Source of the DNA: Oscillospiraceae bacterium
GTDB taxonomy: Bacteria; Bacillota; Clostridia; Oscillospirales; Oscillospiraceae
Direction of reading: 5' to 3'
Length of the DNA: 19,755 nucleotides
NCBI GenBank assembly: GCA_016296045.1
Contig: JAEDKB010000011.1
Location: forward strand, 1 to 19,755
Shown here in pieces: positions 7,231 through 15,357 of this stretch. Each line of letters begins with the position of its first letter. The first letter of the stretch is position 1. The notes below the pieces were generated by a model. It was not told the origin of the DNA, searched no databases, and worked only from the letters and a program-made list of their open reading frames with translations. The translations under genes and the position numbers were made by a program.

Positions 7231-7269
7231 ATCCGTACAATAGGGTATGGATGCTGACAATAAGGTCAG
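7231..7269 (+). promoter_or_regulatory. Tandem hairpins in the eutA leader, probable EutV (ANTAR) binding site
   Basis: Hairpin 1 (7231-7252) has an 8-bp stem, ATCCGTAC with GTATGGAT (one G-T pair), closing the hexaloop AATAGG. One base later, hairpin 2 (7254-7269) has the 5-bp stem CTGAC/GTCAG closing the hexaloop AATAAG. Five of six loop bases agree. Hairpin 2 shares 7262-7269 with the 5' arm of the downstream terminator, so the two cannot form together. Known ANTAR targets are two hairpins with hexaloops, the second overlapping a terminator. As I recall, those loops have A at position 1 and G at position 4; here position 1 fits, but position 4 is A. Confidence 0.75.
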
Positions 7270-7297
7270 GCTGATGGAGACATCAGCTTGGCCTTTT
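7262..7297 (+). terminator. Attenuator terminator before eutA
   Basis: A continuous 15-bp stem (7262-7276 with 7281-7295, two G-T wobbles) closes a GAGA loop and ends in TTTT (7294-7297). It lies inside the operon between eutW and eutA, where a constitutive terminator would silence the structural genes, so it is most likely conditional. The short U-tract suggests a moderately efficient stop. Confidence 0.85.
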
Positions 7298-7318
7298 ATG
7301 CATTTCAGGAGGTTTGCA

Positions 7319-8755
7319 ATGTCGACGATCATCAGTGTTGGCATTGATATCGGAACATCGACGACGCAGGTGATCTTCAGCCGCATCACGATGGATAATA
7401 CGGCGGGGTACTTTACCGCGCCGCGCATCTCCATTGTGGCGAAGGATGTATTTTTCCGCAGTGAGGTGTATTTTACGCCGCTGAAAACGATGGCACTGAT
7501 CGACGGTGATGCGGTGCGCGACATCGTGGCGGAGGAGTTCCGAAAGGCAGGGATTCGGCCAAGCGATGTGGATACCGGCGCGGTCATCATCACAGGCGAG
7601 TCGGCGCGCAAGGAAAACGCCGCGCTGGTGCTGGAAAAGCTCAGTGATTTCGCAGGCGAATTCGTCGTCTCCACGGCGGGACCTGACCTTGAGTCGATCA
7701 TCGCGGGCAAGGGAAGCGGCGCGTATCAGTACAGCATCGACAATGACTGTGCAGTTATCAATCTGGACGTTGGCGGCGGAACGACGAACATTGTCTCGTT
7801 TTATGCCGGTGAGGTCACGGGAAAAGGTTGCTTTGATATCGGTGGGCGATTGATTCGGCTTGACCGCGACGGAACGGTACGCTCGATCAGTCCCGCTGCG
7901 CAGAGGATCATCGAAGAACAAAAGCTACCGCTTCGCGTGGGCGAGCGGGCAACAGACGAGCAGCTTTTGCGCTTGACCGACCGCATGGCGGAGCTGCTGG
8001 CGGAGGCGTTGGGATTAAAAGAAGAAAGCACGCTTTTACATAAGATTCAAACGCCGAATAGCTCATGGCTTGGGCAAACCCATACTGCAAGCCGCATTTG
8101 CTTTTCCGGCGGTGTGGCGGACTGCATGGAACAGAGCCGCGCGGGAACCGCCGACTTCCTTCGCTTCGGAGACATCGGGCTTTACCTCGGTCGCTCCATC
8201 CGTACGAATCCGCTCCTTGCGGCGGCGCGGCAGGTTCCGGCACACGAAACCATCCGTGCGACTGTCGTTGGCGCGGGAACGTATACGACCTCGCTTTCAG
8301 GCAGCACGATCTCCTATTCGGACGGCATCTTCCCAGTAAAAAATGTTCCGGCGCTCAAGCTGTCGTATCAGGAACAACAGGAATTTTTGGACAAGGGCGG
8401 AGAGAGTCTGTATCAGAAATGCAGATGGTTCTTGGAGCAGAACGATACAGAAAATCTGCTGCTTGCCATGCCGGGGAAGCTGGACCCGACCTATGCGGAG
8501 ATCAAGCACATGGCAAAGTGCATTGTGGATGCCATGATGCGTGCGCTTCCGCCGGAGGCTCCGGTCATCGTCGTGGTGGAGCAGGACATCGCCAAGGCGC
8601 TCGGCAACGCCATGAAGCAGGAGGCGGGCAATCAGCGCCGTGTGGCGGCGATCGACAGTATTAAGATCGACGTAAACGATTTTGTGGATATTGGCAGACC
8701 GCTAATGGATGGACTGGTCGTCCCTGTGGTGGTCAAGACTTTACTTTTTGGATAG
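7319..8755 (+). CDS. eutA: EutA, reactivating factor for ethanolamine ammonia-lyase
   Basis: This 478-residue protein is an Hsp70/actin-fold ATPase that exchanges inactive cobalamin for fresh adenosylcobalamin on EutBC. The phosphate-1 loop is G-I-D-I-G-T-S-T-T-Q (residues 8-17). The second phosphate loop is N-L-D-V-G-G-G-T-T-N (148-157). Length is normal for EutA. The ATG at 7319 is chosen because it is preceded by AGGAGG at a 6-base spacing. A longer in-frame start at 7247 would run through the leader hairpins and terminator. It is the first structural gene under attenuator control and lies 12 bp before eutB. Confidence 0.94.
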   Translation: MSTIISVGIDIGTSTTQVIFSRITMDNTAGYFTAPRISIVAKDVFFRSEVYFTPLKTMALIDGDAVRDIVAEEFRKAGIRPSDVDTGAVIITGESARKENAALVLEKLSDFAGEFVVSTAGPDLESIIAGKGSGAYQYSIDNDCAVINLDVGGGTTNIVSFYAGEVTGKGCFDIGGRLIRLDRDGTVRSISPAAQRIIEEQKLPLRVGERATDEQLLRLTDRMAELLAEALGLKEESTLLHKIQTPNSSWLGQTHTASRICFSGGVADCMEQSRAGTADFLRFGDIGLYLGRSIRTNPLLAAARQVPAHETIRATVVGAGTYTTSLSGSTISYSDGIFPVKNVPALKLSYQEQQEFLDKGGESLYQKCRWFLEQNDTENLLLAMPGKLDPTYAEIKHMAKCIVDAMMRALPPEAPVIVVVEQDIAKALGNAMKQEAGNQRRVAAIDSIKIDVNDFVDIGRPLMDGLVVPVVVKTLLFG

Positions 8756-8767
8756 GAGGGAACGAAA

Positions 8768-10138
8768 ATGCAGCTTTCTACCGTGCTGGCAGGCAAGACC
8801 TTTACCTTTGCCTCAGTCAAAGAGGTGCTTGCGAAAGCAAATGAAGAAAAATCGGGAGACATTTTGGCTGGCGTCGCGGCGTCATCCGTGTTGGAGCGCA
8901 TCGCGGCCAAGGAGGTGCTTAGCCAGCTCACCATACGCGATCTACGCGAAAATCCGGTCGTCTCCTATGAGCAGGACGAGGTCACGCGCATCAATCAGGA
9001 CTCGATTGACGCGGCAATGTACGAAAAGATCAAGAGCTGGACGATCGCCGAGCTGCGCGAATATATCCTCGCCTACGAAACAACGGAGAGCGATCTGATC
9101 GCGCTCGGTAAGGCGCTGACGGCGGAGGTGGTCGCAGGCGTGTGCAAGCTGATGAGCAATCTCGACCTCATCTATGCGGCGAACAAGATCCGCATTACGG
9201 CAACGTGCAACACGACCATCGGCAAACGCGGACACTTCTCCACCCGCCTGCAGCCCAATCACTCCACCGACAACGTCGAAGGCATCACAGCTTCGCTTTT
9301 CGAGGGACTGAGCTACGGCTGCGGCGACGCGCTGCTTGGACTCAACCCAGTCAACGATACAGTGTCGAGCTTGATGGAGGTGCTCAAGCGTTTTGACGAG
9401 ATCAAGAACCGTTTTGAAATCCCAACACAGATCTGTGTCCTCGGACACATCACCACGCAGATCGAAGCGGTCAAGCGCGGCGCACCGTGCGACATGATCT
9501 TCCAGTCCATCGCCGGAAGCGAAAAGGGGAATAAAGCGTTCGGCTTCAATGCCGATACCGTCCGCGAGGCCTATGCGCTTTTGAAGGATCGCGGCACGGC
9601 GAAGGGATCGAATGTGCTGTACTTTGAGACCGGCCAGGGAAGCGAACTTTCCTCCGATGCTCACTTCGGTGCGGATCAGGTCACGATGGAGGCACGCTGC
9701 TACGCCTTCGCGCGCGAGTTCCATCCCTTTATGGTCAACACAGTCGTCGGCTTCATCGGCCCGGAGTACCTGTATGACAGTAAGCAGGTCATCCGCGCGG
9801 GGTTGGAGGATCACTTCATGGGAAAGCTCTCCGGCATCCCGATGGGCTGCGATTGCTGTTATACCAATCACATGATGGCAGATCAGAACGACATTGAGAA
9901 TCTGGCGGTGCTGCTGGGAAGCTGTGGCGTCAACTATGTGATCGGTGTTCCCACCAGCGACGATATCATGCTCAACTATCAGACGAACGCCTATCACGAT
10001 GCGGTCGCCATCCGTGAGATTTTGGGTCTGCACCCGATCACGGAGTTTGAGCGTTGGCTGGAGAAGATGGGCATTATGGAAAACGGCAGGCTGACGAAGC
10101 GTGCCGGTGACCCGACGATTTTTACAGCGAGGGGGTGA
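8768..10138 (+). CDS. eutB: EutB, ethanolamine ammonia-lyase large subunit
   Basis: This 456-residue protein is the catalytic TIM-barrel subunit of adenosylcobalamin-dependent ethanolamine ammonia-lyase, which splits ethanolamine into acetaldehyde and ammonia. Typical EutB segments are present: T-C-N-T-T-I-G-K-R-G near residue 145, R-L-Q-P-N-H-S-T-D-N, F-E-T-G-Q-G-S-E-L-S-S near 285, and G-C-D-C-C-Y-T-N-H near 360. Length equals that of characterised enzymes. The start is the ATG at 8768 with AGGAGGGA upstream. EutC follows with only 4 bp between stop and start, as expected for a fixed subunit ratio. The enzyme would work inside the microcompartment. Confidence 0.97.
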   Translation: MQLSTVLAGKTFTFASVKEVLAKANEEKSGDILAGVAASSVLERIAAKEVLSQLTIRDLRENPVVSYEQDEVTRINQDSIDAAMYEKIKSWTIAELREYILAYETTESDLIALGKALTAEVVAGVCKLMSNLDLIYAANKIRITATCNTTIGKRGHFSTRLQPNHSTDNVEGITASLFEGLSYGCGDALLGLNPVNDTVSSLMEVLKRFDEIKNRFEIPTQICVLGHITTQIEAVKRGAPCDMIFQSIAGSEKGNKAFGFNADTVREAYALLKDRGTAKGSNVLYFETGQGSELSSDAHFGADQVTMEARCYAFAREFHPFMVNTVVGFIGPEYLYDSKQVIRAGLEDHFMGKLSGIPMGCDCCYTNHMMADQNDIENLAVLLGSCGVNYVIGVPTSDDIMLNYQTNAYHDAVAIREILGLHPITEFERWLEKMGIMENGRLTKRAGDPTIFTARG

Positions 10139-10142
10139 GACT

Positions 10143-11021
10143 GTGCTGGATCAGAAATGGATCGATATGATTGCAGATGAGGTGGCGCGGCAGCTGCGCG
10201 CGCAGGGAAAGGTAATTCTACCTGAGCCGAGCGACCGTCCTGACTTCGGCAGCGGTGTTGCAATAACCGAGGACATTGCGTCTGCGGAAAGCAAGGCAAA
10301 AACGCTTCTTACGAACCCGCAGGACGCAGAGGCGCTTGCGCGCATGAAAAAACGCACGACGGCGCGCATTGGTGTCGGACGCACCGGCTGCCGGCTCAAC
10401 ACGCAGACGATGCTCACGCTGCGCGCAGATCATGCCAAAGCGCAGGACTCCGTTTTTACGGACGTGGACCCGCGCCTGATCGAGAGACTGCACCTCATGT
10501 CCGTACAGACACAGTGCGACTGCAAGGATACCTATATCACACGCCCCGACCTCGGCAGAAAGCTCAACGACGAGGCCGTGGAGCTGCTCAAGACGAACTG
10601 CGCGAAAAATCCGGATGTTCAGATTTACGCTTCAGACGGGTTAAGCTCCACGGCGATCGAGGCAAATCTTGAGCGGATTTTACCGGCGCTGACGGAGGGC
10701 TTGCAGGCAAAAGGCTTGAGCGTCGGTACGCCGTTCTACCTTCGCTTCGGGCGCGTCGGCGCGGAGGATCACGTCGCCGAAATATTGGGGGCAAAGGTGG
10801 TCTGCGTACTCATTGGCGAGCGCCCCGGGCTTGCGACGGCGGAGAGCATGAGCGCCTACATCGTTTGCGATGCGCACGTCGGCATTCCGGAATCCAAGCG
10901 CACGGTCGTTTCAAATATTCATAAGAACGGACTTTCCGCGGTGGAGGCGGGCGCCTACATCACGGAGGTCATCGCGGAGATTCTGCGCCAGAAAAAGAGC
11001 GGCGTGGATCTGGTGAAGTGA
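10143..11021 (+). CDS. eutC: EutC, ethanolamine ammonia-lyase small subunit
   Basis: This 292-residue partner of EutB contributes to the cobalamin-binding interface. Recognisable parts include G-R-T-G-C-R-L-N-T near residue 80, D-G-L-S-S-T-A-I-E-A-N near 163, and L-I-G-E-R-P-G-L with S-A-Y-I-V-C-D-A-H further on. The first 20 residues (L-D-Q-K-W-I-D-M-I-A-D-E-V...) form an amphipathic helix like the N-terminal targeting helix known for Salmonella EutC. A Pro/Gly/Ser-rich linker follows. GTG at 10143 is used, with GAGGGGGTGAG as ribosome site. The longer in-frame start at 10101 would lie inside eutB and lacks family support. The stop at 11021 runs into the eutL ribosome site. Confidence 0.95.
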   Translation: MLDQKWIDMIADEVARQLRAQGKVILPEPSDRPDFGSGVAITEDIASAESKAKTLLTNPQDAEALARMKKRTTARIGVGRTGCRLNTQTMLTLRADHAKAQDSVFTDVDPRLIERLHLMSVQTQCDCKDTYITRPDLGRKLNDEAVELLKTNCAKNPDVQIYASDGLSSTAIEANLERILPALTEGLQAKGLSVGTPFYLRFGRVGAEDHVAEILGAKVVCVLIGERPGLATAESMSAYIVCDAHVGIPESKRTVVSNIHKNGLSAVEAGAYITEVIAEILRQKKSGVDLVK

Positions 11022-11032
11022 GGAGGCGAGAA

Positions 11033-11692
11033 ATGCGGGGGGATAAAATTCAGACGCATATTCTCAGTGTCCAGATGCTTCCGAACGCGGACGCGATGCT
11101 GCGCGAAAAGCTGAACCTGCCGGAGGGTTACCGCGCTTTGGGACTTTTCACAACCGACTGCGACGATGTGTCCTACGCGGCGCTGGACGAGGCGACCAAG
11201 AAAGCGGAGGTCACGGTCGTTTATGCGCGGAGTATGTACGCAGGCTCCGGTAACGCCAGCACAAAGCTTGCCGGTGAGTTTATCGGTATTCTGGCGGGAC
11301 CAGATCCGGCGGAGGTGCGAAGCGGTCTGGAGGCTGCCATTCATTACGCAGAGCAGGATGCGAGCTTTTATAGCGCCAATGACGACGATTCCGTTGTTTA
11401 TTTTGCCCAGTGTATTTCCCGCACAGGCAGTTACTTGTCCAAGGAGGCGAACGTGCCGGAGGGAACGGCGATGGCGTACCTCATCGCGCCGCCGATCGAG
11501 GCGATGATGGGACTGGACGCGGCGCTCAAGGCGGCGGAGGTGGAGCTGCGGCTGTTCTACGGTCCGCCCACGGAAACGAACTTCGCCGGCGGCCTTCTCA
11601 CGGGCGATCAGGCCGCGTGTAAGGCGGCTTGTACGGCGTTTGCGGATAAGGTATGCGAAGTAGCAAATACACCGATACATTATCAGTCATAG
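11033..11692 (+). CDS. eutL: EutL, tandem-BMC trimeric shell protein
   Basis: This 219-residue shell protein carries two BMC-type domains and forms trimers with a central pore that can be gated. Segments characteristic of EutL are L-G-L-F-T-T-D-C-D-D-V-S-Y-A-A-L-D-E-A-T-K, Y-A-R-S-M-Y-A-G and, in the second half, S-R-T-G-S-Y-L-S, M-A-Y-L-I-A-P-P-I-E-A and P-T-E-T-N-F. The ATG at 11033 follows AGGAGG at a 6-base spacing. The GTG at 11018, inside the eutC end, is a less likely start. The gene ends 11 bp before the eutE start, and its stop codon overlaps the eutE ribosome site. Length agrees with enterobacterial EutL. Confidence 0.95.
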   Translation: MRGDKIQTHILSVQMLPNADAMLREKLNLPEGYRALGLFTTDCDDVSYAALDEATKKAEVTVVYARSMYAGSGNASTKLAGEFIGILAGPDPAEVRSGLEAAIHYAEQDASFYSANDDDSVVYFAQCISRTGSYLSKEANVPEGTAMAYLIAPPIEAMMGLDAALKAAEVELRLFYGPPTETNFAGGLLTGDQAACKAACTAFADKVCEVANTPIHYQS

Positions 11693-11703
11693 GAGGGATG
11701 ATA

Positions 11704-13182
11704 TTGGAATTCGATAAAGACTTATACTCCATTCAGGAAGTCCGAAATCTTGTAGCAAAAGCAAAAACGGCACAGGCGGAATACGCCGCCTACGATCAGC
11801 AGCGGATTGACCGAATCGTTTACGAGGTGGCGCAGGCTTGTGCAGCGCAGGCAGAACGACTTGCCAAGATGGCAAATGAGGAAACCGGCTTTGGCGTTTG
11901 GCAGGATAAGGTGCTCAAAAACATCCTCGGCAGCACCATGACCTACGACGCGATCAAGGATATAAAAACGGTCGGCATTCTTCGCGAGGACAGAGAAAAG
12001 GGCGTTATGGAGATCGGCGTCCCGATGGGCATTGTTGCGGCGCTGATTCCGTCCACAAATCCGACCTCTACGGTCATGTATAAGAGCCTCATCTGCCTCA
12101 AATCCGGCAACGCGATTATCATTAGTCCCCATCCGGGCGCAAAGAACAGCATTCTCGAAACCTATAAGGTCGTCGCACAGGCGGCAAAGGCTGCCGGCGC
12201 GCCGGACGGTATCGTGCAGTGCGTCTCCGTGCCGACGCCGGAGAGCACGACGGCGCTGCTGAAAAACCCGAATATCGGCATCATTCTCGCCACTGGCGGT
12301 GAGGCAATGGTACACGCGGCGTATTCCTCCGGCAATCCGGCGCTCGGCGTCGGTCCCGGCAATGGTCCGTCGTACATCGAAAAGAGCGCGGATATCCCCA
12401 CGGCGATCCGGCGTATCTTCGACAGCAAGACCTTTGACAACGGTACGATCTGCGCATCCGAGCAGAGCATTGTCACCGAAACGTGTATTGCCCAGCAGGT
12501 CATGGACGAAGCGAAGCGGCAGGGCGGCTACTTTTTCTCGGCAGAGGAAAGCAAAAAGGTCGGTGCCTTCATCATGCGTGCCAACGGCACCATGAATCCC
12601 AAGATCGTCGGCCGCAGCGCGAAGGTCATCGCAGATATGGCGGGCATCTCCATTCCCGATGGCACGCGCGTGCTGATCTCCCCGCAGACAACGGTCGGCA
12701 AGGACAACCCCTATTCACGCGAAAAGCTTTGCCCGATCCTCGCGTTCTATGTCGAAGACAACTGGGAAGCGGCGTGTAAGCGCTGCATGGAGATCCTCTA
12801 CAACGAGGGACGCGGTCACACGATGACCATCCACAGCGAGAATAAGGACGTCATCCGCGAGTTCGCACTCAAAAAACCCGTATCTCGCCTGCTGGTCAAT
12901 ACGCCCGGCGCACTTGGCGGTGTCGGCGCGACGACGGGATTGCAGCCGGCGCTGACACTCGGCTGCGGCGCGGTCGGCGGCAGCGCAACATCCGATAACG
13001 TGGGACCGATGAACCTCATCAACATCCGCCGTGTGGCATACGGACTCAAGGAGCTCAGCGACCTGCGCGGCAGCGCACCCGCAGCTGGCAGCAGTTGCTG
13101 CTGTGACAAGGCGGCGTCCGCACTCAGCCGAGAGGAGATCGAGGCTATCACCCGTGCAGTCATCGCACGGCTGAGCCATTAA
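11704..13182 (+). CDS. eutE: EutE, CoA-acylating acetaldehyde dehydrogenase
   Basis: This 492-residue aldehyde dehydrogenase converts acetaldehyde, CoA and NAD+ to acetyl-CoA and NADH inside the shell. The catalytic cysteine is C250 in G-T-I-C-A-S-E-Q. Other family segments are P-S-T-N-P-T-S-T, A-T-G-G-E-A-M-V and G-V-G-P-G-N-G-P. TTG at 11704 is chosen because AGGAGG at 11691-11696 is then 7 bases away; the ATG at 11698 would leave only 1 base. It also gives the common start M-E-F-D-K-D-L. After the catalytic domain comes an Ala/Ser linker with three adjacent cysteines (465-467), then an amphipathic helix L-S-R-E-E-I-E-A-I-T-R-A-V-I (474-492) that looks like an encapsulation peptide. In Enterobacteria this peptide is N-terminal. 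Confidence 0.94.
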   Translation: MEFDKDLYSIQEVRNLVAKAKTAQAEYAAYDQQRIDRIVYEVAQACAAQAERLAKMANEETGFGVWQDKVLKNILGSTMTYDAIKDIKTVGILREDREKGVMEIGVPMGIVAALIPSTNPTSTVMYKSLICLKSGNAIIISPHPGAKNSILETYKVVAQAAKAAGAPDGIVQCVSVPTPESTTALLKNPNIGIILATGGEAMVHAAYSSGNPALGVGPGNGPSYIEKSADIPTAIRRIFDSKTFDNGTICASEQSIVTETCIAQQVMDEAKRQGGYFFSAEESKKVGAFIMRANGTMNPKIVGRSAKVIADMAGISIPDGTRVLISPQTTVGKDNPYSREKLCPILAFYVEDNWEAACKRCMEILYNEGRGHTMTIHSENKDVIREFALKKPVSRLLVNTPGALGGVGATTGLQPALTLGCGAVGGSATSDNVGPMNLINIRRVAYGLKELSDLRGSAPAAGSSCCCDKAASALSREEIEAITRAVIARLSH

Positions 13183-13228
13183 AAGAGACAGACCGCAGAG
13201 GGCGGAAATCAAATAAAAATAATCAAAT

Positions 13229-13881
13229 ATGGAGGAACATAAAATGGCAACTTTACAGGCACTCGGTATGATCGAAACGAAGGGACTCGTTGGCTCCATC
13301 GAGGCGGCGGATGCCATGGTCAAGGCGGCAAACGTCAAGCTGATCGGCAAGGTACACGTCGGCGGCGGTCTTGTGACCGTGATGGTGCGCGGCGATGTCG
13401 GCGCCGTGAAATCCGCAACGGATGCGGGCGCGGCGGCAGCCTCCCGCGTCGGCGAGCTGGTAAGCGTACACGTTATCCCCAGACCGCACGATGATGTGGA
13501 ATTCATTCTCCCCACGCTGGAAGGCAGCGACAAGTAAGCACAGATTTCTGATAACAAAACCAAAAAATATATTTAATGGAGGAACATAAAATGGCAACTT
13601 TACAGGCACTCGGTATGATCGAAACGAAGGGACTCGTTGGCTCCATCGAGGCGGCGGATGCCATGGTCAAGGCGGCAAACGTCAAGCTGATCGGCAAGGT
13701 ACAAGTCGGCGGCGGTCTTGTGACCGTGATGGTGCGCGGTGATGTCGGCGCTGTCAAGGCGGCAACGGATGCAGGCGCGGCAGCAGCCTCCCGCGTCGGC
13801 GAACTGGTGAGCGTACATGTCATCCCCAGACCGCACGACGATGTGGAATTCATTCTCCCCACGCTCAAGAGCAGCGATAAG
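13229..13881 (+). repeat. Tandem gene duplication (eutM), unit offset 347 bp
   Basis: The segments 13229-13534 and 13576-13881 are direct repeats that include the ribosome site and nearly the whole coding sequence. Bases 13229-13356 equal 13576-13703 exactly. After that, differences become frequent and mostly silent. The flanks of the repeats are not similar. Confidence 0.95.
13244..13537 (+). CDS. eutM: EutM copy 1, hexameric BMC shell protein
   Basis: This 97-residue single-domain BMC protein is very close in pattern to EutM, starting [14 protein letters not shown] and ending with [10 protein letters not shown]. It forms the flat hexagonal facets, and the pore loop is V-G-G-G at residues 39-42. 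His38 sits right before the pore loop. The ATG at 13244 is preceded by GGAGG. An in-frame ATG at 13229 overlaps the ribosome site and is unlikely to be used. A 61-bp gap separates it from eutE. A second, almost identical copy follows 53 bp downstream. Confidence 0.95.
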   Translation: MATLQALGMIETKGLVGSIEAADAMVKAANVKLIGKVHVGGGLVTVMVRGDVGAVKSATDAGAAAASRVGELVSVHVIPRPHDDVEFILPTLEGSDK

Positions 13882-13884
13882 TAA
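13591..13884 (+). CDS. eutM: EutM copy 2, hexameric BMC shell protein
   Basis: This is a 97-residue paralogue of the preceding gene with only four amino-acid changes: H38Q, S57A, E93K and G94S. Gln38 next to the V-G-G-G pore loop is the residue also found in E. coli EutM. The first 128 bases of the repeat unit, including the ribosome site, are identical between copies, while the later part carries about 19 differences. Both copies keep every structural feature of a BMC fold, so both are probably used. Mixed hexamers or a simple dose effect are possible. Confidence 0.95.
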   Translation: MATLQALGMIETKGLVGSIEAADAMVKAANVKLIGKVQVGGGLVTVMVRGDVGAVKAATDAGAAAASRVGELVSVHVIPRPHDDVEFILPTLKSSDK

Positions 13885-13905
13885 GCATAAACAACAGGAA
13901 AGGCG

Positions 13906-14673
13906 GTGGGCAAAATCGCTGCAAAGGTACTGAGTGTTGTAGAGCTTCGTGCGCATTGGAACAGCACGCATGAGCTGACATATTACATAGACGACGGGGT
14001 GATCGTTACTCCGGCAGCAAATGATTTCCTGCGTGAGCATGACATCTCGCTGTGCCGTACCCGGCAGGAAAAGCCCTCCCGGACAATGACCGTAACGCCG
14101 CTTCCGACGCATAACGGAAGGGTATATTTCCAAAACGCGCTTACAGGCGAGAAAATGACGGAAAAAGGCGAGGGGATGACGCATCTGCGCGGCAATCTCC
14201 TCGTCCCCAAGACGGACCCGCGTATCGCATTCCGCGGACGACTGGATTCGCTGATGGCACAGCTCATGGATGTGCAGCTGACAGCGATGAAGGAGAACGA
14301 TCCGCAGATCGCCGAAGCACTGCAGGAAATGCTGGAATACATCCGCAAAATTCTTGCCTGCGAGGTGAAGGATGAGCCGCTTGGCGAGGTGAAGCTCCTC
14401 GGCATGGACAGTAGAGACATCCGAAGAGCGTCCCACCATGTCAAAGAGACGCTGGGAATCGACCATCCCGTGCCAGATTACCGTATGGGGCGGCTGTGCG
14501 TGTCTCTCAACCGCCTGCGCACGCAGGTGAGGGAAACAGAACTTTATGCCGCTGCGGCGTTCATGGATGCAAGCGGCAATTGCAGCCGTATGGATCTCAT
14601 CGAGGGGCTCAATCGCTTGTCAAGCTGTGTCTATATCCTGTTCTGCCGCAAGGCGGCGGGGTATTACGATTAG
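13906..14673 (+). CDS. eutT: EutT, cobalamin adenosyltransferase
   Basis: This 255-residue protein matches EutT over its length: an N-terminal segment with V-I-V-T-P-A-A-N-D-F-L (about 32-42), then T-H-L-R-G-N-L-L-V-P-K-T-D-P-R-I-A-F-R-G, and a helical C-terminal half ending with V-R-E-T-E and L-N-R-L-S-S-C-V-Y-I-L. The last motifs belong to the ATP:cob(I)alamin adenosyltransferase fold. It would make adenosylcobalamin for EutBC. Enterobacterial EutT carries a metal-binding C-C-x-x-C cluster before the T-H-L segment. Here that region (Y-F-Q-N-A-L-T-G-E-K-M) has no cysteine, so activity would be independent of that metal site. The start is GTG at 13906 behind AGGAAAGG. pduL follows 10 bp later. 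Confidence 0.9.
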   Translation: MGKIAAKVLSVVELRAHWNSTHELTYYIDDGVIVTPAANDFLREHDISLCRTRQEKPSRTMTVTPLPTHNGRVYFQNALTGEKMTEKGEGMTHLRGNLLVPKTDPRIAFRGRLDSLMAQLMDVQLTAMKENDPQIAEALQEMLEYIRKILACEVKDEPLGEVKLLGMDSRDIRRASHHVKETLGIDHPVPDYRMGRLCVSLNRLRTQVRETELYAAAAFMDASGNCSRMDLIEGLNRLSSCVYILFCRKAAGYYD

Positions 14674-14683
14674 GAGAAAGCGC

Positions 14684-15352
14684 ATGAACTATTACAGTGA
14701 AAAAGATATACGGGACATTGTCGCTGGCGTTCTTGCTCAGTCAAAGCTTGCTGTAGCAGGCGGCTGTACTGAAACGTCCGAACAGATTCCCGTTGAGGTC
14801 TCCGCCCGCCATGTGCATTTGACACAGGAGGCGCTGGAGAAGCTTTTCGGCAGAGGATATCAGCTGACGAAAAAGAAGGATCTGAGTCAGCCAGGCGAAT
14901 TCCTGTCCGGCGAGCGCGTCAAGCTCGTGACGCAGAAGGGCGAGATCGCCAACGTCGCCGTTCTCGGACCGGTCAGAAAACAGGTGCAGGTCGAGGTTTC
15001 GGCGACGGACAGCCGTACGCTCGGCATCAAGGTGCCGGTTTGCCTCAGCGGTGATCTTGTCGGCGGAGCCGATATGCTCATCATCGGACCTGAGGGCATT
15101 TTAGAGGCAAAGGAATGCACTATCGTTGCGCAGGCGCACGTCCACATGACGCCGGAGGACGCAAAGCATTACGGGGTAACGGACGGACAGGTACTTTCCA
15201 TCCGCCTGCAGACGGAGCGCCCGATCACGCTGGATTCGGTCATCGTGCGGGTAAAGCAGGCATCGAAGCTTGCCGTCCATGTGGACTTTGACGAAGCGAA
15301 TGCGGCGCTGGTGGACGGCAATACGACCGGAATGATTGTGAAGCGCGGGTGA
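14684..15352 (+). CDS. pduL: PduL-type phosphotransacylase (EutD role)
   Basis: This 222-residue enzyme exchanges CoA for phosphate on acetyl-CoA, giving acetyl phosphate and recycling CoA within the shell. Two related half-domains are visible, with zinc-binding histidines in S-A-R-H-V-H-L (H43, H45) and A-Q-A-H-V-H-M-T (H152, H154). G-P-V-R-K-Q-V-Q-V-E-V-S and the ending G-N-T-T-G-M-I-V also fit PduL. The N-terminus S-E-K-D-I-R-D-I-V-A-G-V-L is an encapsulation-type helix followed by a linker. The ATG at 14684 has TAGGAGAAAG upstream. A longer in-frame start at 14546 would run through eutT and is rejected. The stop overlaps the next gene's region. Confidence 0.93.
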   Translation: MNYYSEKDIRDIVAGVLAQSKLAVAGGCTETSEQIPVEVSARHVHLTQEALEKLFGRGYQLTKKKDLSQPGEFLSGERVKLVTQKGEIANVAVLGPVRKQVQVEVSATDSRTLGIKVPVCLSGDLVGGADMLIIGPEGILEAKECTIVAQAHVHMTPEDAKHYGVTDGQVLSIRLQTERPITLDSVIVRVKQASKLAVHVDFDEANAALVDGNTTGMIVKRG

Positions 15353-15357
15353 AGCGT

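Noticed and set aside
7247..7318. In-frame N-terminal extension of eutA
   Set aside because: It would be translated through the hairpins and terminator and has no family support. AGGAGG fits the ATG at 7319.
7231..7318. Cobalamin riboswitch in the eut leader
   Set aside because: I looked for a B12-box-like segment and a long structured leader here and in 5195-5420. The leaders are too short and show none.
8942..10033. Long minus-strand open frame (363 codons) opposite eutB
   Set aside because: Antisense to a highly conserved enzyme, with no family pattern and no ribosome site. It is a shadow of high-GC codon use.
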